Assembly (NCBI GenBank): GCA_963787195.1
Contig: CAWBCI010000055.1
Location: 1 to 64,000, forward strand
DNA: 64,000 nucleotides
From: CAWBCI01 sp963787195
Lineage (GTDB): Bacteria > Bacteroidota > Bacteroidia > Bacteroidales > JAGOPY01
Reading direction: 5' to 3'
Positions 34,876 to 44,337 of this stretch are shown here, piece by piece; the stretch's first letter is position 1, and the number at the start of each line of letters is the position of its first letter. The notes under the pieces were generated by a model. That model searched no databases. It saw only the letters and a list, made by a program, of their open reading frames with translations, and was not told where the DNA came from. Position numbers and translations under genes: made by a program.

Positions 34876-34920
34876 AGCCTCTCAGCCGGTATTGATTAAG
34901 TGCCGGCTGAGAGGCTTTTT
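34876..34920 (+). terminator. intrinsic terminator of the S9 peptidase gene
   Basis: AGCCTCTCAGCCGG (34876-34889) with CCGGCTGAGAGGCT (34903-34916), a 14-bp stem, followed by five T's. Confidence 0.85.
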
Positions 34921-34941
34921 CATAGGATTTTTCAAGGTACT

Positions 34942-36093
34942 TTATTCACCCGGTAGTTTTGCGGGTCTTGCGAAGTCGGGGTTAGTTAGAAACTTATCGT
35001 CCCTCAGGCTAAGGATAAAGGCTTTCAAATCGGCTTTTTCGGACGCTGTGAGTTGTACCCCGCCATAATTGATATGATGCATAAGCGGATCAACATAAGG
35101 TGACTGAACCAGACCCTGGGAGTAAAAATCAATGACTTCATCGAGTGTTTTAAATCGTCCGTCATGCATGTAGGGGCCGGTCAGTTCTATATTCCGGAGG
35201 GTAGGCGCTTTGTAGGCTCCTTTATTCATCGGGTCCCCGGTGACGGAAAAACGGTCCCGGGTATCATTAAAGATCGAATCCTTCCCGTTATTATAAAATA
35301 AATTGGTTGTGAATAAAGGATTTCCCGAACCTCCATGGCAGTGAAAGCAATCGCCGCCTTCTTCGGTCGAAAAAAGCACATATCCATTCAGCTCAGGCTG
35401 GCTGAGTTGCTCCTCACCACGCATATAGCGGTCAAATTTAGAATCGGAAGAGATCAGGGTCCTCACGAATTGTGCAATCGCTTTGCTCATGCGATCGAGA
35501 GTAACCACCCTGCTGCCAAAAGCTTTTTCGAAGAGTTCTGGATAGCCGGGAGTCTCCTGTATCAGTCTGATTGCTGAGGCAGTATCGCTATTCATCTCGT
35601 GGGGAGCAATAATACTCATATAAGTGAGCGCTTCAATATTCCGGTACCGGGGATCCGGATTATCATTACTTATAGAACCGTTCCATAGATAACCGTTTTG
35701 ATTCCATACCAGGTTTATCAGGGGGAGCATTACCTCGGGAGTTAAGATACCTGTCACACCGAAGGGATGACCGCCGGTAAAGCGGGGATTATCAATCCCA
35801 CATTCGAAAGATCTGGACTGGAGATGACAGGTGGAGCAGCTCATCTGCATATCCGGATCGGTATTGCCCGAAATCCGGCCATCATAAAATAAATATCTTC
35901 CTAATTCCACCCCCTCAACAGTCATGGGATTATCGGCAGGGATATTCAGTTTTTTCGGGAAACCAAAAGGGATCTTTATCTCATAGGGCGTGGCTTCAAA
36001 TACAGGTTTCAGTTCCACATCATCATGTTTTGTACATGATAAAAGTGCAAGAATGGTGAATAGAAGTAAAGAATAGCCCGTTTTTTTTAACAT
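34942..36093 (-). CDS. di-heme cytochrome c peroxidase family protein (MbnH/MauG-like)
   Basis: I chose the ATG at 36093; upstream there is only a TTG inside a dispersed repeat. The protein (383 residues) has a lipoprotein signal (T-I-L-A-L-L-S-C), then two c-type heme motifs: C-S-T-C-H (about residue 88) and C-F-H-C-H (about 250), and D-G-R-I-S-G-N and M-H-D-G-R-F-K-T-L segments typical of the family. Family members are bacterial cytochrome c peroxidases or MauG/MbnH enzymes that oxidise protein side chains. It is downstream of an MbnP-like gene on the same strand (92 bp), the partner pairing known for MbnH. The catalytic assignment follows from that pairing and is inference. Confidence 0.85.
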   Translation of the reverse strand: MLKKTGYSLLLFTILALLSCTKHDDVELKPVFEATPYEIKIPFGFPKKLNIPADNPMTVEGVELGRYLFYDGRISGNTDPDMQMSCSTCHLQSRSFECGIDNPRFTGGHPFGVTGILTPEVMLPLINLVWNQNGYLWNGSISNDNPDPRYRNIEALTYMSIIAPHEMNSDTASAIRLIQETPGYPELFEKAFGSRVVTLDRMSKAIAQFVRTLISSDSKFDRYMRGEEQLSQPELNGYVLFSTEEGGDCFHCHGGSGNPLFTTNLFYNNGKDSIFNDTRDRFSVTGDPMNKGAYKAPTLRNIELTGPYMHDGRFKTLDEVIDFYSQGLVQSPYVDPLMHHINYGGVQLTASEKADLKAFILSLRDDKFLTNPDFARPAKLPGE

Positions 36094-36108
36094 CAGATAC
36101 ACTGTTTT

Positions 36109-36205
36109 AATCAATGAGATTCAAATTTTTCAAACGAAGCGAAGAAAAATTCCTTAGTCGAATTGATCCCGGAAAGACGAAGTCTTATTCGGGATCTTCT
36201 GAGAT
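36109..36205. repeat. dispersed 95-bp repeat, copy 2
   Basis: Copy of the repeat at 17356-17452. It fills the space between the MbnP-like and peroxidase genes and runs 21 bp into the MbnP-like reading frame, supplying its stop codon. Confidence 0.85.
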
Positions 36206-36991
36206 TGATCCAATTTCAAAAACATTCCGACCATTTTCACACGCCGTCCGCATGGCATCCTCATTCTGCATAATACTTCCTCCCCAGGAATTAAAATCCC
36301 AGACATTTGGACTGTTGAACCATCGGTTTATATCCATTACTATGTTGATATTCATAGTTTTATCCGTCATTAGGAAGGAGGAATTCGGAAGATTTACCCT
36401 GAAGTAATTTTGCACGTATCCCGTAACTTTGCCCAGGGTATCATAAGTTTGACCGATTCCCAGGTGAAAATTGAACGGATTCACCTGATTATTATTATCA
36501 AGCCATTTTCCATTCAATTTCATATAATGAAATCCGCCACCCAGCTGATCGGGCCAAAACATCAGGGACTCAGGAGGGTCGGTAAAAAGAAGGTCTTTAT
36601 TTGTGTTTTCATCCAGGCCGAAAATAAAACTGATGGAATCATACTTATCAATGGGAATAACATCATTAACTGCCCATTCCCATGTAGAGGGGATGTCAGT
36701 ATCTATATAATGAATACCACTATCCAGGCTTATATGTACCGGTTCTTTATTTAATCTGTATAAAATTACATCTGAAATAAAATACTGGAGTTCGGTCACC
36801 ATATAGCGATTGTCAGCTGCATTCATATAAAGCATCGTATCCCTTATCAGAACCTGATCATCAACATGATGTGAAAAACTAAAATGAATACTGCCGAATC
36901 TGATTTCAGCATCTTCCTTTTTTTTACAAGAGACTAAAAGCATTAAAAAAATAATGCTAAGAATTCCTGTAAAAGTCAATTTATATTTCAT
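36185..36991 (-). CDS. MbnP-family copper-associated lipoprotein
   Basis: The start chosen is the ATG at 36991, because the residues after it form a lipoprotein signal (G-I-L-S-I-I-F-L-M-L-L-V-S-C); a longer frame to 37045 would bury it. The mature protein (about 245 residues) has the family features I-H-F-S-F-S-H-H near its start, Y-F-I-S-D-V-I-L-Y-R, F-I-F-G-L-D and a tryptophan in M-F-W-P-D-Q-L-G-G-G-F-H-Y (about residue 155), near where MbnP carries W-W-x-x-G-Y-R-F. MbnP proteins bind copper after MbnH converts a tryptophan to kynurenine. The C-terminal E-D-P-E comes from the inserted dispersed repeat. Confidence 0.78.
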   Translation of the reverse strand: MKYKLTFTGILSIIFLMLLVSCKKKEDAEIRFGSIHFSFSHHVDDQVLIRDTMLYMNAADNRYMVTELQYFISDVILYRLNKEPVHISLDSGIHYIDTDIPSTWEWAVNDVIPIDKYDSISFIFGLDENTNKDLLFTDPPESLMFWPDQLGGGFHYMKLNGKWLDNNNQVNPFNFHLGIGQTYDTLGKVTGYVQNYFRVNLPNSSFLMTDKTMNINIVMDINRWFNSPNVWDFNSWGGSIMQNEDAMRTACENGRNVFEIGSISEDPE

Positions 36992-37325
36992 TCCGGTATT
37001 TTCTCTTTTAAACCCAAAATTAGTACCATTTAGTATAGAATTCATTCTAAATAAGCTATGGATATAATGAATACTGATAAGTTTTATAAATAAGGGGATT
37101 ATATTTTTTGATATAAAAAAAATCGATTTATTAAAGATTTAAATTATGCACCTGAATCACATATAATTTATATTCTTTATCAATAATTATGTAAAAGATT
37201 GATATATAATAGATGGGATGTTAAAAATCTGAGTAAGTGGCATTAAGCAGGAAAGCTGTCTTTCATCTAAGTCAAGGAAATCGTAACTTTGATTAGAGTC
37301 AGTATTCATCATCTTTATATATGTT

Positions 37326-40300
37326 ATGATTGATAAAATTATTGAATTTTCGCTCAATAACCGTCTTATTATCGGTATTCTGACCCTTGCACTCATGGCC
37401 TGGGGCGCTTATAATTTCACACAGTTGCCGATAGATGCAGTTCCGGATATTACCAATAATCAGGTGCAGATAATTACTACTTCGCCTTCTCTGGCGCCTC
37501 AGGAAATAGAACAGTTTATCACCTTTCCGGTAGAGATCGCCATGGCTAATCTTCAGGGGGTGACTGAGATCCGTTCAATTTCACGATTCGGCCTCTCGGT
37601 AGTAACGGTAGTTTTCAAGGATAATATCGATCCTTACAGGACCCGACAGATGGTTGGTGAACAGATCATGATCGCCGAAGGGAATATTCCGACCGGATAT
37701 GGAAAACCAGAGATGATGCCTATTACTACAGGTTTGGGAGAGATATATCAATATGTTGTCGAACCGGAGCCTGGTTTTGAAGATCGTTACTCTCCCATGG
37801 ATATACGAACTGTGCAGGACTGGATTATCAAAAGGCAACTTTCCGGAATTCCCGGGATAGTTGAAATCAATAGTTTCGGGGGCTTTCTAAAGCAGTACCA
37901 GGTAACCATCGAACCCCGCACCCTGGTTGGAATGGATATTACGATCCTTGAAATATTTGATGCGCTTGAACAGAACAATCAGAACACAGGTGGAAGTTAT
38001 ATTGAAAAAGGTCCCAATGCTTTTTATATCCGCGCTGAAGGTCTTGTCAAGAACAAGGAAGATATTGAAAATATAGTTATCAAAAATATCAAGGGTGTGC
38101 CAATCCTGATTAAAGATGTAGCTGCAGTGACCTTTGGCGCACCGGTACGCTTCGGGGCTATGACCAAGGATGGTAAAGGTGAGGCTGTTGGAGGAATTAC
38201 ACTTATGCTTCGCGGTGCCAATTCCGCTCAGGTTATAAATGATGTGAAAACCAGGATTGCCAAAGTACAGGAAATACTCCCCAAAGGCCTGGTGATCCAT
38301 CCTTATCTGGATCGTTCCGCTCTGATCATGAAAACGGTGAATACTGTCAGCAAGAACCTTATTGAAGGAGGGATCATCGTGATTTTAGTGTTGATGCTAT
38401 TGGTAGGTAATCTCCGGGCCAGCCTCATTGTAGCCTCGGTCATCCCGCTTTCCATGCTTTTCGCCTTTTCCCTGATGAATATTTTCGGGGTATCGGCAAA
38501 TCTTATGAGTTTAGGAGCCGTTGATTTTGGGCTCATAGTCGATGGTTCGGTCATAGTAGTAGAAGGTATCCTGCACAGACTGGATAGCAAATATAAGACC
38601 GTCAGGCTGAGCCAGGAAGAAATGAACCTGAATATATCCACTGCAGCAATGCGGGTTGGGAAATCCGCAGTTTTTGGGGTATTTATAATCCTGATCGTAT
38701 ATATTCCCATTTTTGTTTTTACCGGAATTGAAGGAAAAATGTTCAAACCAATGGCACAGACTGTGAGTTTTGCTTTACTGGGGGCACTGATTCTTTCACT
38801 TACCTACGTCCCAATGATGGCTTCACTCTTCCTGAATAAAAACCTGAAACATAAAAAGACTATATCTGATCGTCTCGTCGGATATCTGGAAAAGGCCCAC
38901 GCCCCTGTTCTGGATTGGTCCCTGCGCCATAAAGCATTGTTGATTAGCGGGGTAATTATTTTTATGACCATCAGTTTTTATATATTCAGCAGAATGGGAG
39001 GGGAATTTATTCCAACTCTGGAAGAAGGTGACCTGGCGGCCCAGATGACTTTGACGCCAGGTTCTTCACTTACTGAAAGTGTCAATACAACTACCAAAGT
39101 GGAAAAAATCCTTTTGGAAAATTTCCCGGAAGTGAAAAGCGTGGTTTCCAAAATAGGGACGGCTGAAGTTCCTACAGATCCTATGGCTATGGAGGATGCC
39201 GATATAATGATCATCCTGAAAAATAAGGAAGAATGGACTTCAGCTTCTACAAGGGAGGAACTGGCAGATAAAATGAAACAGGCCCTTTCTGTTCTGCCAG
39301 GGGTTTCCTTTGAATTTCAGCAACCTATTCAACTCCGTTTCAATGAGCTTATGACAGGTGTGAAGTCGGATGTAGCTGTGAAGATTTATGGAGAGGACCT
39401 GACAAAGCTATATGAGTTGGGAAACAGTGCAGCCTCCTTCATACAGGATGTCCCCGGTGCGGGAGATGTGAAAGTCGAACAAGTCATAGGTCTTCCGCAG
39501 TTAGTTGTACGTTATAAACGTGACAAACTGGCCCAGTACAATCTTACTATAGATGAAATAAATAAGATTATCCGCACCGCTTTTGCAGGGGAGGCTGCCG
39601 GGGTTATTTTTGAAGGTGAAAGACGTTTTGATTTAGTCGTAAGACTTAAAGAATCTTATCGAAAAAATATAGGCAGTTTGCGAAACCTGGCAATAAACAG
39701 GCCGGCAGATCAGCTTGTCCTGCTTAGCCAGGTTGCTGATATTACCTTTGAAAAGGGACCTTTGCAAATTTCCCGTGATGATACAAAACGAAGAATTACG
39801 ATAGGTGTCAACATCCGGAACAGGGATGTGCAATCTTTTGTAGAAGAGATCCGGCAGGTATTACAGGAAAAGCAGCCTCTCCCGCCGGGATATTATTATA
39901 CATATGGCGGTCAGTTCGAGAATCTGCAAGCTGCGCAAAAGAGTTCATCCGTGGCGGTGCCGGTAGCCCTGGCTGCTATATTTGTCCTCCTGTATTTTGC
40001 ATTTTATTCCCTCCGCCAGGCTACAATGATTTTTACAGCTATTCCACTGGCTGCAATTGGCGGGATATGGGCCCTGTATCTCCGCGGAATGCCCTTCAGC
40101 ATATCAGGTGGAGTTGGCTTCATAGCGCTTTTCGGAGTAGCCGTTTTAAATGGGATAGTTTTAATTTCATATTATAATCAATTGGATAAAGAGGGAATGA
40201 CTGATATTTATGAAAGAGTGAAGGTTGGAACCCGGCAAAGGCTCAGGCCGGTTATCATGACTGCCGCTGTGGCTGCCCTGGGCTTTTTTCCCATGGCTCT

Positions 40301-41657
40301 TTCGAATGCCCCGGGAGCAGAAGTGCAACGACCCCTTGCAACGGTTGTTATAGGCGGTCTGGTTACGGCAACATTCCTTACGCTCGTGCTCCTCCCGGTT
40401 TTCTATGTGCTTTTCAGTAAGAAAAAGAAGACAGCCATTCCCAAAAGTAATTATGTAACTGTGATCCTGATACTGATCTTTGCAGGCATCTTTTCTTCCT
40501 CTGCTTATTCACAACAACAAGCCGAAAAACTTAGTCTTGAGCAGGCATTATCCTATGCGCTTGAAAGGAATTATCATATCAAGGATGCCGCTATGCAGCT
40601 CGATGCTGCCGGAAAGCTGAAAAAGTCGGCAGTGGATTTGCCTGCTCCTGAGATCAACTGGACTCGCGGACAGATAAATTCGTCCCTGCAGGATAATCAT
40701 CTCCTTATTAGTCAAAGAATCCATTTTCCCGCAGTCTATTCTGCACAGCACAGAATTCAGTCGGAAACTGAAAATTATGCCCGGAACAATTATCAGCTTG
40801 CCCGGAAAAAGCTGGAGAGGGATGTGAAAGCCATTTATTATTACTGGCAGATGCTATACCATAAAAAGAAGGTTTTAATAAAGCAGGACAGTATTTATCA
40901 GGATTTCAGAAAATCCGTTGAAGTACAGTACAGGGTTGGGGATGTAAACCAGATAACTTTACTTACGGCCCAAACCCGCTCAATGGCCATGAGTAAACTT
41001 ATGAATGATGTGAAAGCAGAAATCAGCTATACTGAAGATGAATTGAAGCGGTTTATGAATGTTGAAGGAAACTATATACCTGAGCGGGATAGCCTTCAAA
41101 AACTTTTCGCCCCGGTCATGACCGATACTTCCTGGCTGATTTCAAACCCTATTCTTTTAAGGTTTGAAAATGAGATAGATATAATGAAAGCAAAGCAGAA
41201 CAGGGAGAAAATGATGGCTTTTCCGGATCTGAATTTTGGATATTTTGATCAGAGCATTGATAGCGAGCGGGGATTCAGGGGATGGATCCTGGGAATCAGT
41301 GTTCCTATATGGTTCTGGTCCTATAGTGGTAAAATACAGTCGGCTAAAGTACATCAGGAAATTGCAAAAAATAATCTGTTATTAGAGAGACAATACCTGA
41401 TCACACAGGCTAAACAATTATATATCCAGCTTGGCAAAAATGAATATGCTTTACGGTATTATGAAGAAAATGCATTGCTTCAGGCCGGGCAGCTCATCAA
41501 AAATACAGTGCTTAGTTACAGTCAGGGTGAGATTGATTACCTTGAATATGTGCAGAACACTACACTGGCTTTTGAAATCCAATTGCAGTATCTTGACGCC
41601 CTGAATGATTTTAATCAGACAATTATTGAAATTCAATATTTTACGCAAAAGATGTAG
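37326..41657 (+). CDS. heavy-metal RND pump fused to outer-membrane factor (CzcA-CzcC fusion)
   Basis: A 1443-residue protein. Residues 1-1035 are a full HME-type RND pump: N-terminal F-S-L-N-N-R-L, D-A-V-P-D-I-T-N-N-Q-V-Q, and in TM4 D-F-G-L-I-V-D-G-S-V-I-V-V-E (about 400-413), the CzcA-type divalent-cation motif rather than the copper/silver CusA one. Then comes a basic linker, a hydrophobic segment ending in S-A-Y-S-Q-Q (about 1045-1065) that looks like an internal signal peptide, and a TolC-family domain of about 380 residues. Such fusions occur in Bacteroidota. The adaptor gene follows 48 bp downstream. A TAACTTTG at 37284-37291 may be its -7 element. Likely zinc, cobalt, nickel or cadmium export. 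Confidence 0.93.
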   Translation: MIDKIIEFSLNNRLIIGILTLALMAWGAYNFTQLPIDAVPDITNNQVQIITTSPSLAPQEIEQFITFPVEIAMANLQGVTEIRSISRFGLSVVTVVFKDNIDPYRTRQMVGEQIMIAEGNIPTGYGKPEMMPITTGLGEIYQYVVEPEPGFEDRYSPMDIRTVQDWIIKRQLSGIPGIVEINSFGGFLKQYQVTIEPRTLVGMDITILEIFDALEQNNQNTGGSYIEKGPNAFYIRAEGLVKNKEDIENIVIKNIKGVPILIKDVAAVTFGAPVRFGAMTKDGKGEAVGGITLMLRGANSAQVINDVKTRIAKVQEILPKGLVIHPYLDRSALIMKTVNTVSKNLIEGGIIVILVLMLLVGNLRASLIVASVIPLSMLFAFSLMNIFGVSANLMSLGAVDFGLIVDGSVIVVEGILHRLDSKYKTVRLSQEEMNLNISTAAMRVGKSAVFGVFIILIVYIPIFVFTGIEGKMFKPMAQTVSFALLGALILSLTYVPMMASLFLNKNLKHKKTISDRLVGYLEKAHAPVLDWSLRHKALLISGVIIFMTISFYIFSRMGGEFIPTLEEGDLAAQMTLTPGSSLTESVNTTTKVEKILLENFPEVKSVVSKIGTAEVPTDPMAMEDADIMIILKNKEEWTSASTREELADKMKQALSVLPGVSFEFQQPIQLRFNELMTGVKSDVAVKIYGEDLTKLYELGNSAASFIQDVPGAGDVKVEQVIGLPQLVVRYKRDKLAQYNLTIDEINKIIRTAFAGEAAGVIFEGERRFDLVVRLKESYRKNIGSLRNLAINRPADQLVLLSQVADITFEKGPLQISRDDTKRRITIGVNIRNRDVQSFVEEIRQVLQEKQPLPPGYYYTYGGQFENLQAAQKSSSVAVPVALAAIFVLLYFAFYSLRQATMIFTAIPLAAIGGIWALYLRGMPFSISGGVGFIALFGVAVLNGIVLISYYNQLDKEGMTDIYERVKVGTRQRLRPVIMTAAVAALGFFPMALSNAPGAEVQRPLATVVIGGLVTATFLTLVLLPVFYVLFSKKKKTAIPKSNYVTVILILIFAGIFSSSAYSQQQAEKLSLEQALSYALERNYHIKDAAMQLDAAGKLKKSAVDLPAPEINWTRGQINSSLQDNHLLISQRIHFPAVYSAQHRIQSETENYARNNYQLARKKLERDVKAIYYYWQMLYHKKKVLIKQDSIYQDFRKSVEVQYRVGDVNQITLLTAQTRSMAMSKLMNDVKAEISYTEDELKRFMNVEGNYIPERDSLQKLFAPVMTDTSWLISNPILLRFENEIDIMKAKQNREKMMAFPDLNFGYFDQSIDSERGFRGWILGISVPIWFWSYSGKIQSAKVHQEIAKNNLLLERQYLITQAKQLYIQLGKNEYALRYYEENALLQAGQLIKNTVLSYSQGEIDYLEYVQNTTLAFEIQLQYLDALNDFNQTIIEIQYFTQKM

Positions 41658-41705
41658 GACATCTTTAGCTAAAGGAATTATAACGGAAAAAATAGTACAT
41701 ATCCT

Positions 41706-42863
41706 ATGAAAAATATTCATATTCTTATCATCCTTTTCATCGCGGGAACAATCATTTCCTGCAATACTCATCAAACAAAAGAAGAAACCATGTCTGTGGC
41801 CTCTGTGCCCGATCAGGTTACTTTAAGCGGCGCTCAGATCAGGGAGGCAGGTATAAGCCTTGGAAATTTCCAGGAAGCTGAACTGTCGCACGATGTAAAT
41901 GCAAGGGGTAGGCTGATTCTTCCTCATAATAGTGAGGCTGCCGTAAGTACAATGATTGGAGGAATAGTATCAGAGATAGTAGTCCATATCGGGGATAAGG
42001 TCAAAAAAGGTACAGCTTTATGCAAACTGATACATACTGATATTATCCAGGCCCAGGAAGATTACCTGAATGCCCGTTATAATTATGACCATGCGAAAAG
42101 CCAGTTTGAACGGCAGAAGGTATTGAACCGGGAAAATGTGTCCTCTGAGAAAAGTTTCCAGGAGAGCGAAAGAAATTATCTTTCAGCTAAAACCCGCTAC
42201 GACGCCCTGGAGATCATGCTCCGGACCGGAGGTTTTGATATGGACAAACTGGCTAAGGGGCAAATAGAAGAATATCTGGTTCTCAGGAGCCCGATTGACG
42301 GACAGGTAGATAAGATCAATACGAATCTGGGGAAATATGAAGGTCCGGATCAAAGACTATTTGATGTGGTAAATAAATCTGATTTGCACATAGAACTGAT
42401 GGTATTTGAAAAAGATGTACCCTTGGTGCAAACCGGTCAGCGTGTTACTTTCAGCCTCTCCAACCTTGGGGATAAGATATATGAAGCTTCTGTGTTTGCC
42501 ATTGGCAGTACCATGGAGGAAAGCGCCCGCACTGTGCCTGTACTTGCACATTTTAAGAGCAGGGAAGAGAATCTTTTTCCGGGTATGTTTGTCGCAGCTA
42601 CCATCCATACCGGAGAGTCAATGTTCCAGGCTTTGCCTGAGAACGCTCTGATAGCTGAAAATGAAAATGAATATTATATTTATTATACTTTGGATGAGCC
42701 TACAGCTTCCGATTTTAGATTCAGGAAAATTCCGGTCAAACCCGGCCTGATTGAAGACGGTTTTGCCCAAATAAACCTTTTGGGTGATCTGCCGGAAGGT
42801 GCCCTGATTGTAATCGAAGGCGCCTATTATATAAGGGCTGAATTCATGAAAGCCCTGGAATAA
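41706..42863 (+). CDS. heavy-metal efflux periplasmic adaptor (CzcB-like)
   Basis: A 385-residue membrane-fusion lipoprotein: lipobox region F-I-A-G-T-I-I-S-C (Cys about 19), half-lipoyl G-G-I-V-S-E-I-V-V-H-I-G-D-K-V-K-K-G (about 80-97), a coiled-coil hairpin (about 105-165), second lipoyl half L-R-S-P-I-D-G-Q-V-D-K-I-N (about 197) and beta-barrel domain. No histidine-rich N-terminus is present. It is co-directional with the CzcA-CzcC fusion and completes the tripartite pump. Confidence 0.92.
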   Translation: MKNIHILIILFIAGTIISCNTHQTKEETMSVASVPDQVTLSGAQIREAGISLGNFQEAELSHDVNARGRLILPHNSEAAVSTMIGGIVSEIVVHIGDKVKKGTALCKLIHTDIIQAQEDYLNARYNYDHAKSQFERQKVLNRENVSSEKSFQESERNYLSAKTRYDALEIMLRTGGFDMDKLAKGQIEEYLVLRSPIDGQVDKINTNLGKYEGPDQRLFDVVNKSDLHIELMVFEKDVPLVQTGQRVTFSLSNLGDKIYEASVFAIGSTMEESARTVPVLAHFKSREENLFPGMFVAATIHTGESMFQALPENALIAENENEYYIYYTLDEPTASDFRFRKIPVKPGLIEDGFAQINLLGDLPEGALIVIEGAYYIRAEFMKALE

Positions 42864-42984
42864 ATAATTGAAGCCTAATAGATATCCTGCCATTTCTCTT
42901 CTTTTCCACTCTGTTGGCTCTTTTCTTTGTATTTATGTCCGTCCCTGAGGCATATACATTAATTTTGCATAAAATTCAGTAAAT

Positions 42985-44139
42985 ATGAAATTCAATATAG
43001 GAGATAAAGTCAAATTTTTAAACCAGACCGGCGGTGGGGTCATCTCTAAGATTATCAGTAGTTCGATGGTTTATGTTCTGACTTCTGATGGTTTTGACCT
43101 GCCAACTATGAGCAGTGAATTGATCAAAGTTGATCAAATCGGTAAAGTAGCCAGCATGTTTGATGAAGATTTTAATGTCGACATAAGCAAAATCAAGGGA
43201 AGGGAGAGTAATTCAGCTAATGGGGCCAAGATTCCGTCGGGATCAGGCCTTGAAAAGGCGGAAAGAGGCTTTGATCCAGGGGATCAGGAAGACGAATATA
43301 TAGACCGGCAAAGCGCTTTGGGTAATTATTCATTCCGTGTGAAAAATCCATCCGGTGTATATCTTGCCTTTGTTCCCCATGATCAGAAATGGCTTGTGAC
43401 CGGTATGGTCGAGATTTACCTGGTGAACCATACTCCTTATACTGTGCTTTATAATCTTTTCCTGGAAGAGGAGAATAAACTCGAAGGCAAGGATTATGAT
43501 GTGGTATTTCCCGGAAATAAACTCCTCATCGATACCCTGGACAGGGATGCTCTTTTGCTTTGGTCACGGGGCATCGTACAATTACTTTTTTTCTCAGAGA
43601 GTCCCGACCGTGTGTTGCAACCTGTTTCCACCGAGTTTGATATCAAGGCTAACCGCTTTAATAAAGAGGAAAATTACCGCGATTCGGAATTCCTGGAGGA
43701 GAAATCACTACTTATTTCCATATCTTCACTTTCCAGTCAGCCATCGGTCATTAGCCGGGAAGACTCCAAAATGGATGAAGAAGCAATCCGGATCATGAAA
43801 GCCAGGCAGGTTAAACCTGAAAGTCTCATTGAGAAACATCAGACCGGGCCTAAGGAAGCTGTAGTAGATCTGCATATCGGGGAACTGTTAGACAATATAG
43901 AAGGCCTTAAGCCGCATGACATGCTGAATATTCAGATTGAATATTTTATCAGATGCGTCGAGAGTGCCGTCGAAAGAAATTTCCATAAAGTAACTTTTAT
44001 CCATGGTGTGGGTAATGGTAGCCTAAAAAACGCTATTATCAAAAAACTCCAGGAATATGAAAGTATGGAAAATCACAGCGCTTCCCTTGCCAAATTCGGG
44101 GTCGGGGCTATCGATGTGGTGATACGGCCACTCAGGTAA
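42985..44139 (+). CDS. DUF2027 and Smr domain protein
   Basis: A 384-residue cytosolic protein. The N-terminal 60 residues form an SH3-like barrel (I-G-D-K-V-K-F-L-N-Q-T-G-G-G-V-I-S-K), followed by the DUF2027 region. The C-terminal 85 residues are a Smr endonuclease-like domain with V-D-L-H-I-G-E-L (about 303) and H-G-V-G-N-G-S-L-K-N (about 350), the DLH and HGxGxG motifs. Smr domains nick or cleave nucleic acid, and related eukaryotic and bacterial members act in translation quality control. Whether this one does is inference. TAATTTTG (42960-42967) just upstream fits a -7 element. Confidence 0.85.
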   Translation: MKFNIGDKVKFLNQTGGGVISKIISSSMVYVLTSDGFDLPTMSSELIKVDQIGKVASMFDEDFNVDISKIKGRESNSANGAKIPSGSGLEKAERGFDPGDQEDEYIDRQSALGNYSFRVKNPSGVYLAFVPHDQKWLVTGMVEIYLVNHTPYTVLYNLFLEEENKLEGKDYDVVFPGNKLLIDTLDRDALLLWSRGIVQLLFFSESPDRVLQPVSTEFDIKANRFNKEENYRDSEFLEEKSLLISISSLSSQPSVISREDSKMDEEAIRIMKARQVKPESLIEKHQTGPKEAVVDLHIGELLDNIEGLKPHDMLNIQIEYFIRCVESAVERNFHKVTFIHGVGNGSLKNAIIKKLQEYESMENHSASLAKFGVGAIDVVIRPLR

Positions 44140-44254
44140 ATGAAAAGGATAGCAAGGAAAATGAGCAGATATCTTTTCCGGATTATGATGATTATGATAT
44201 CCTTATGTCAGTTAGATGTTCTGACCCTGAATACTTTCATGAAGATTATTTAAT

Positions 44255-44297
44255 CTTAAAAACGTTTCCTTCTTTCATTCATGAAAGAAGGAAACGT
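44255..44297 (-). terminator. terminator of the TonB-dependent receptor gene
   Basis: A near-perfect 17-bp stem, ACGTTTCCTTCTTTCAT (44262-44278) with ATGAAAGAAGGAAACGT (44281-44297); the minus-strand RNA continues with TTTTTAAG. Confidence 0.8.
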
Positions 44298-44337
44298 ATT
44301 GTGAAAAATAAGAAACAGCAGGGAATGACCTGTTTTT

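Noticed and set aside
36094..36114. An upstream TTG start for the di-heme peroxidase
   Set aside because: It lies within the dispersed repeat, and the ATG at 36093 directly precedes a good lipoprotein signal.
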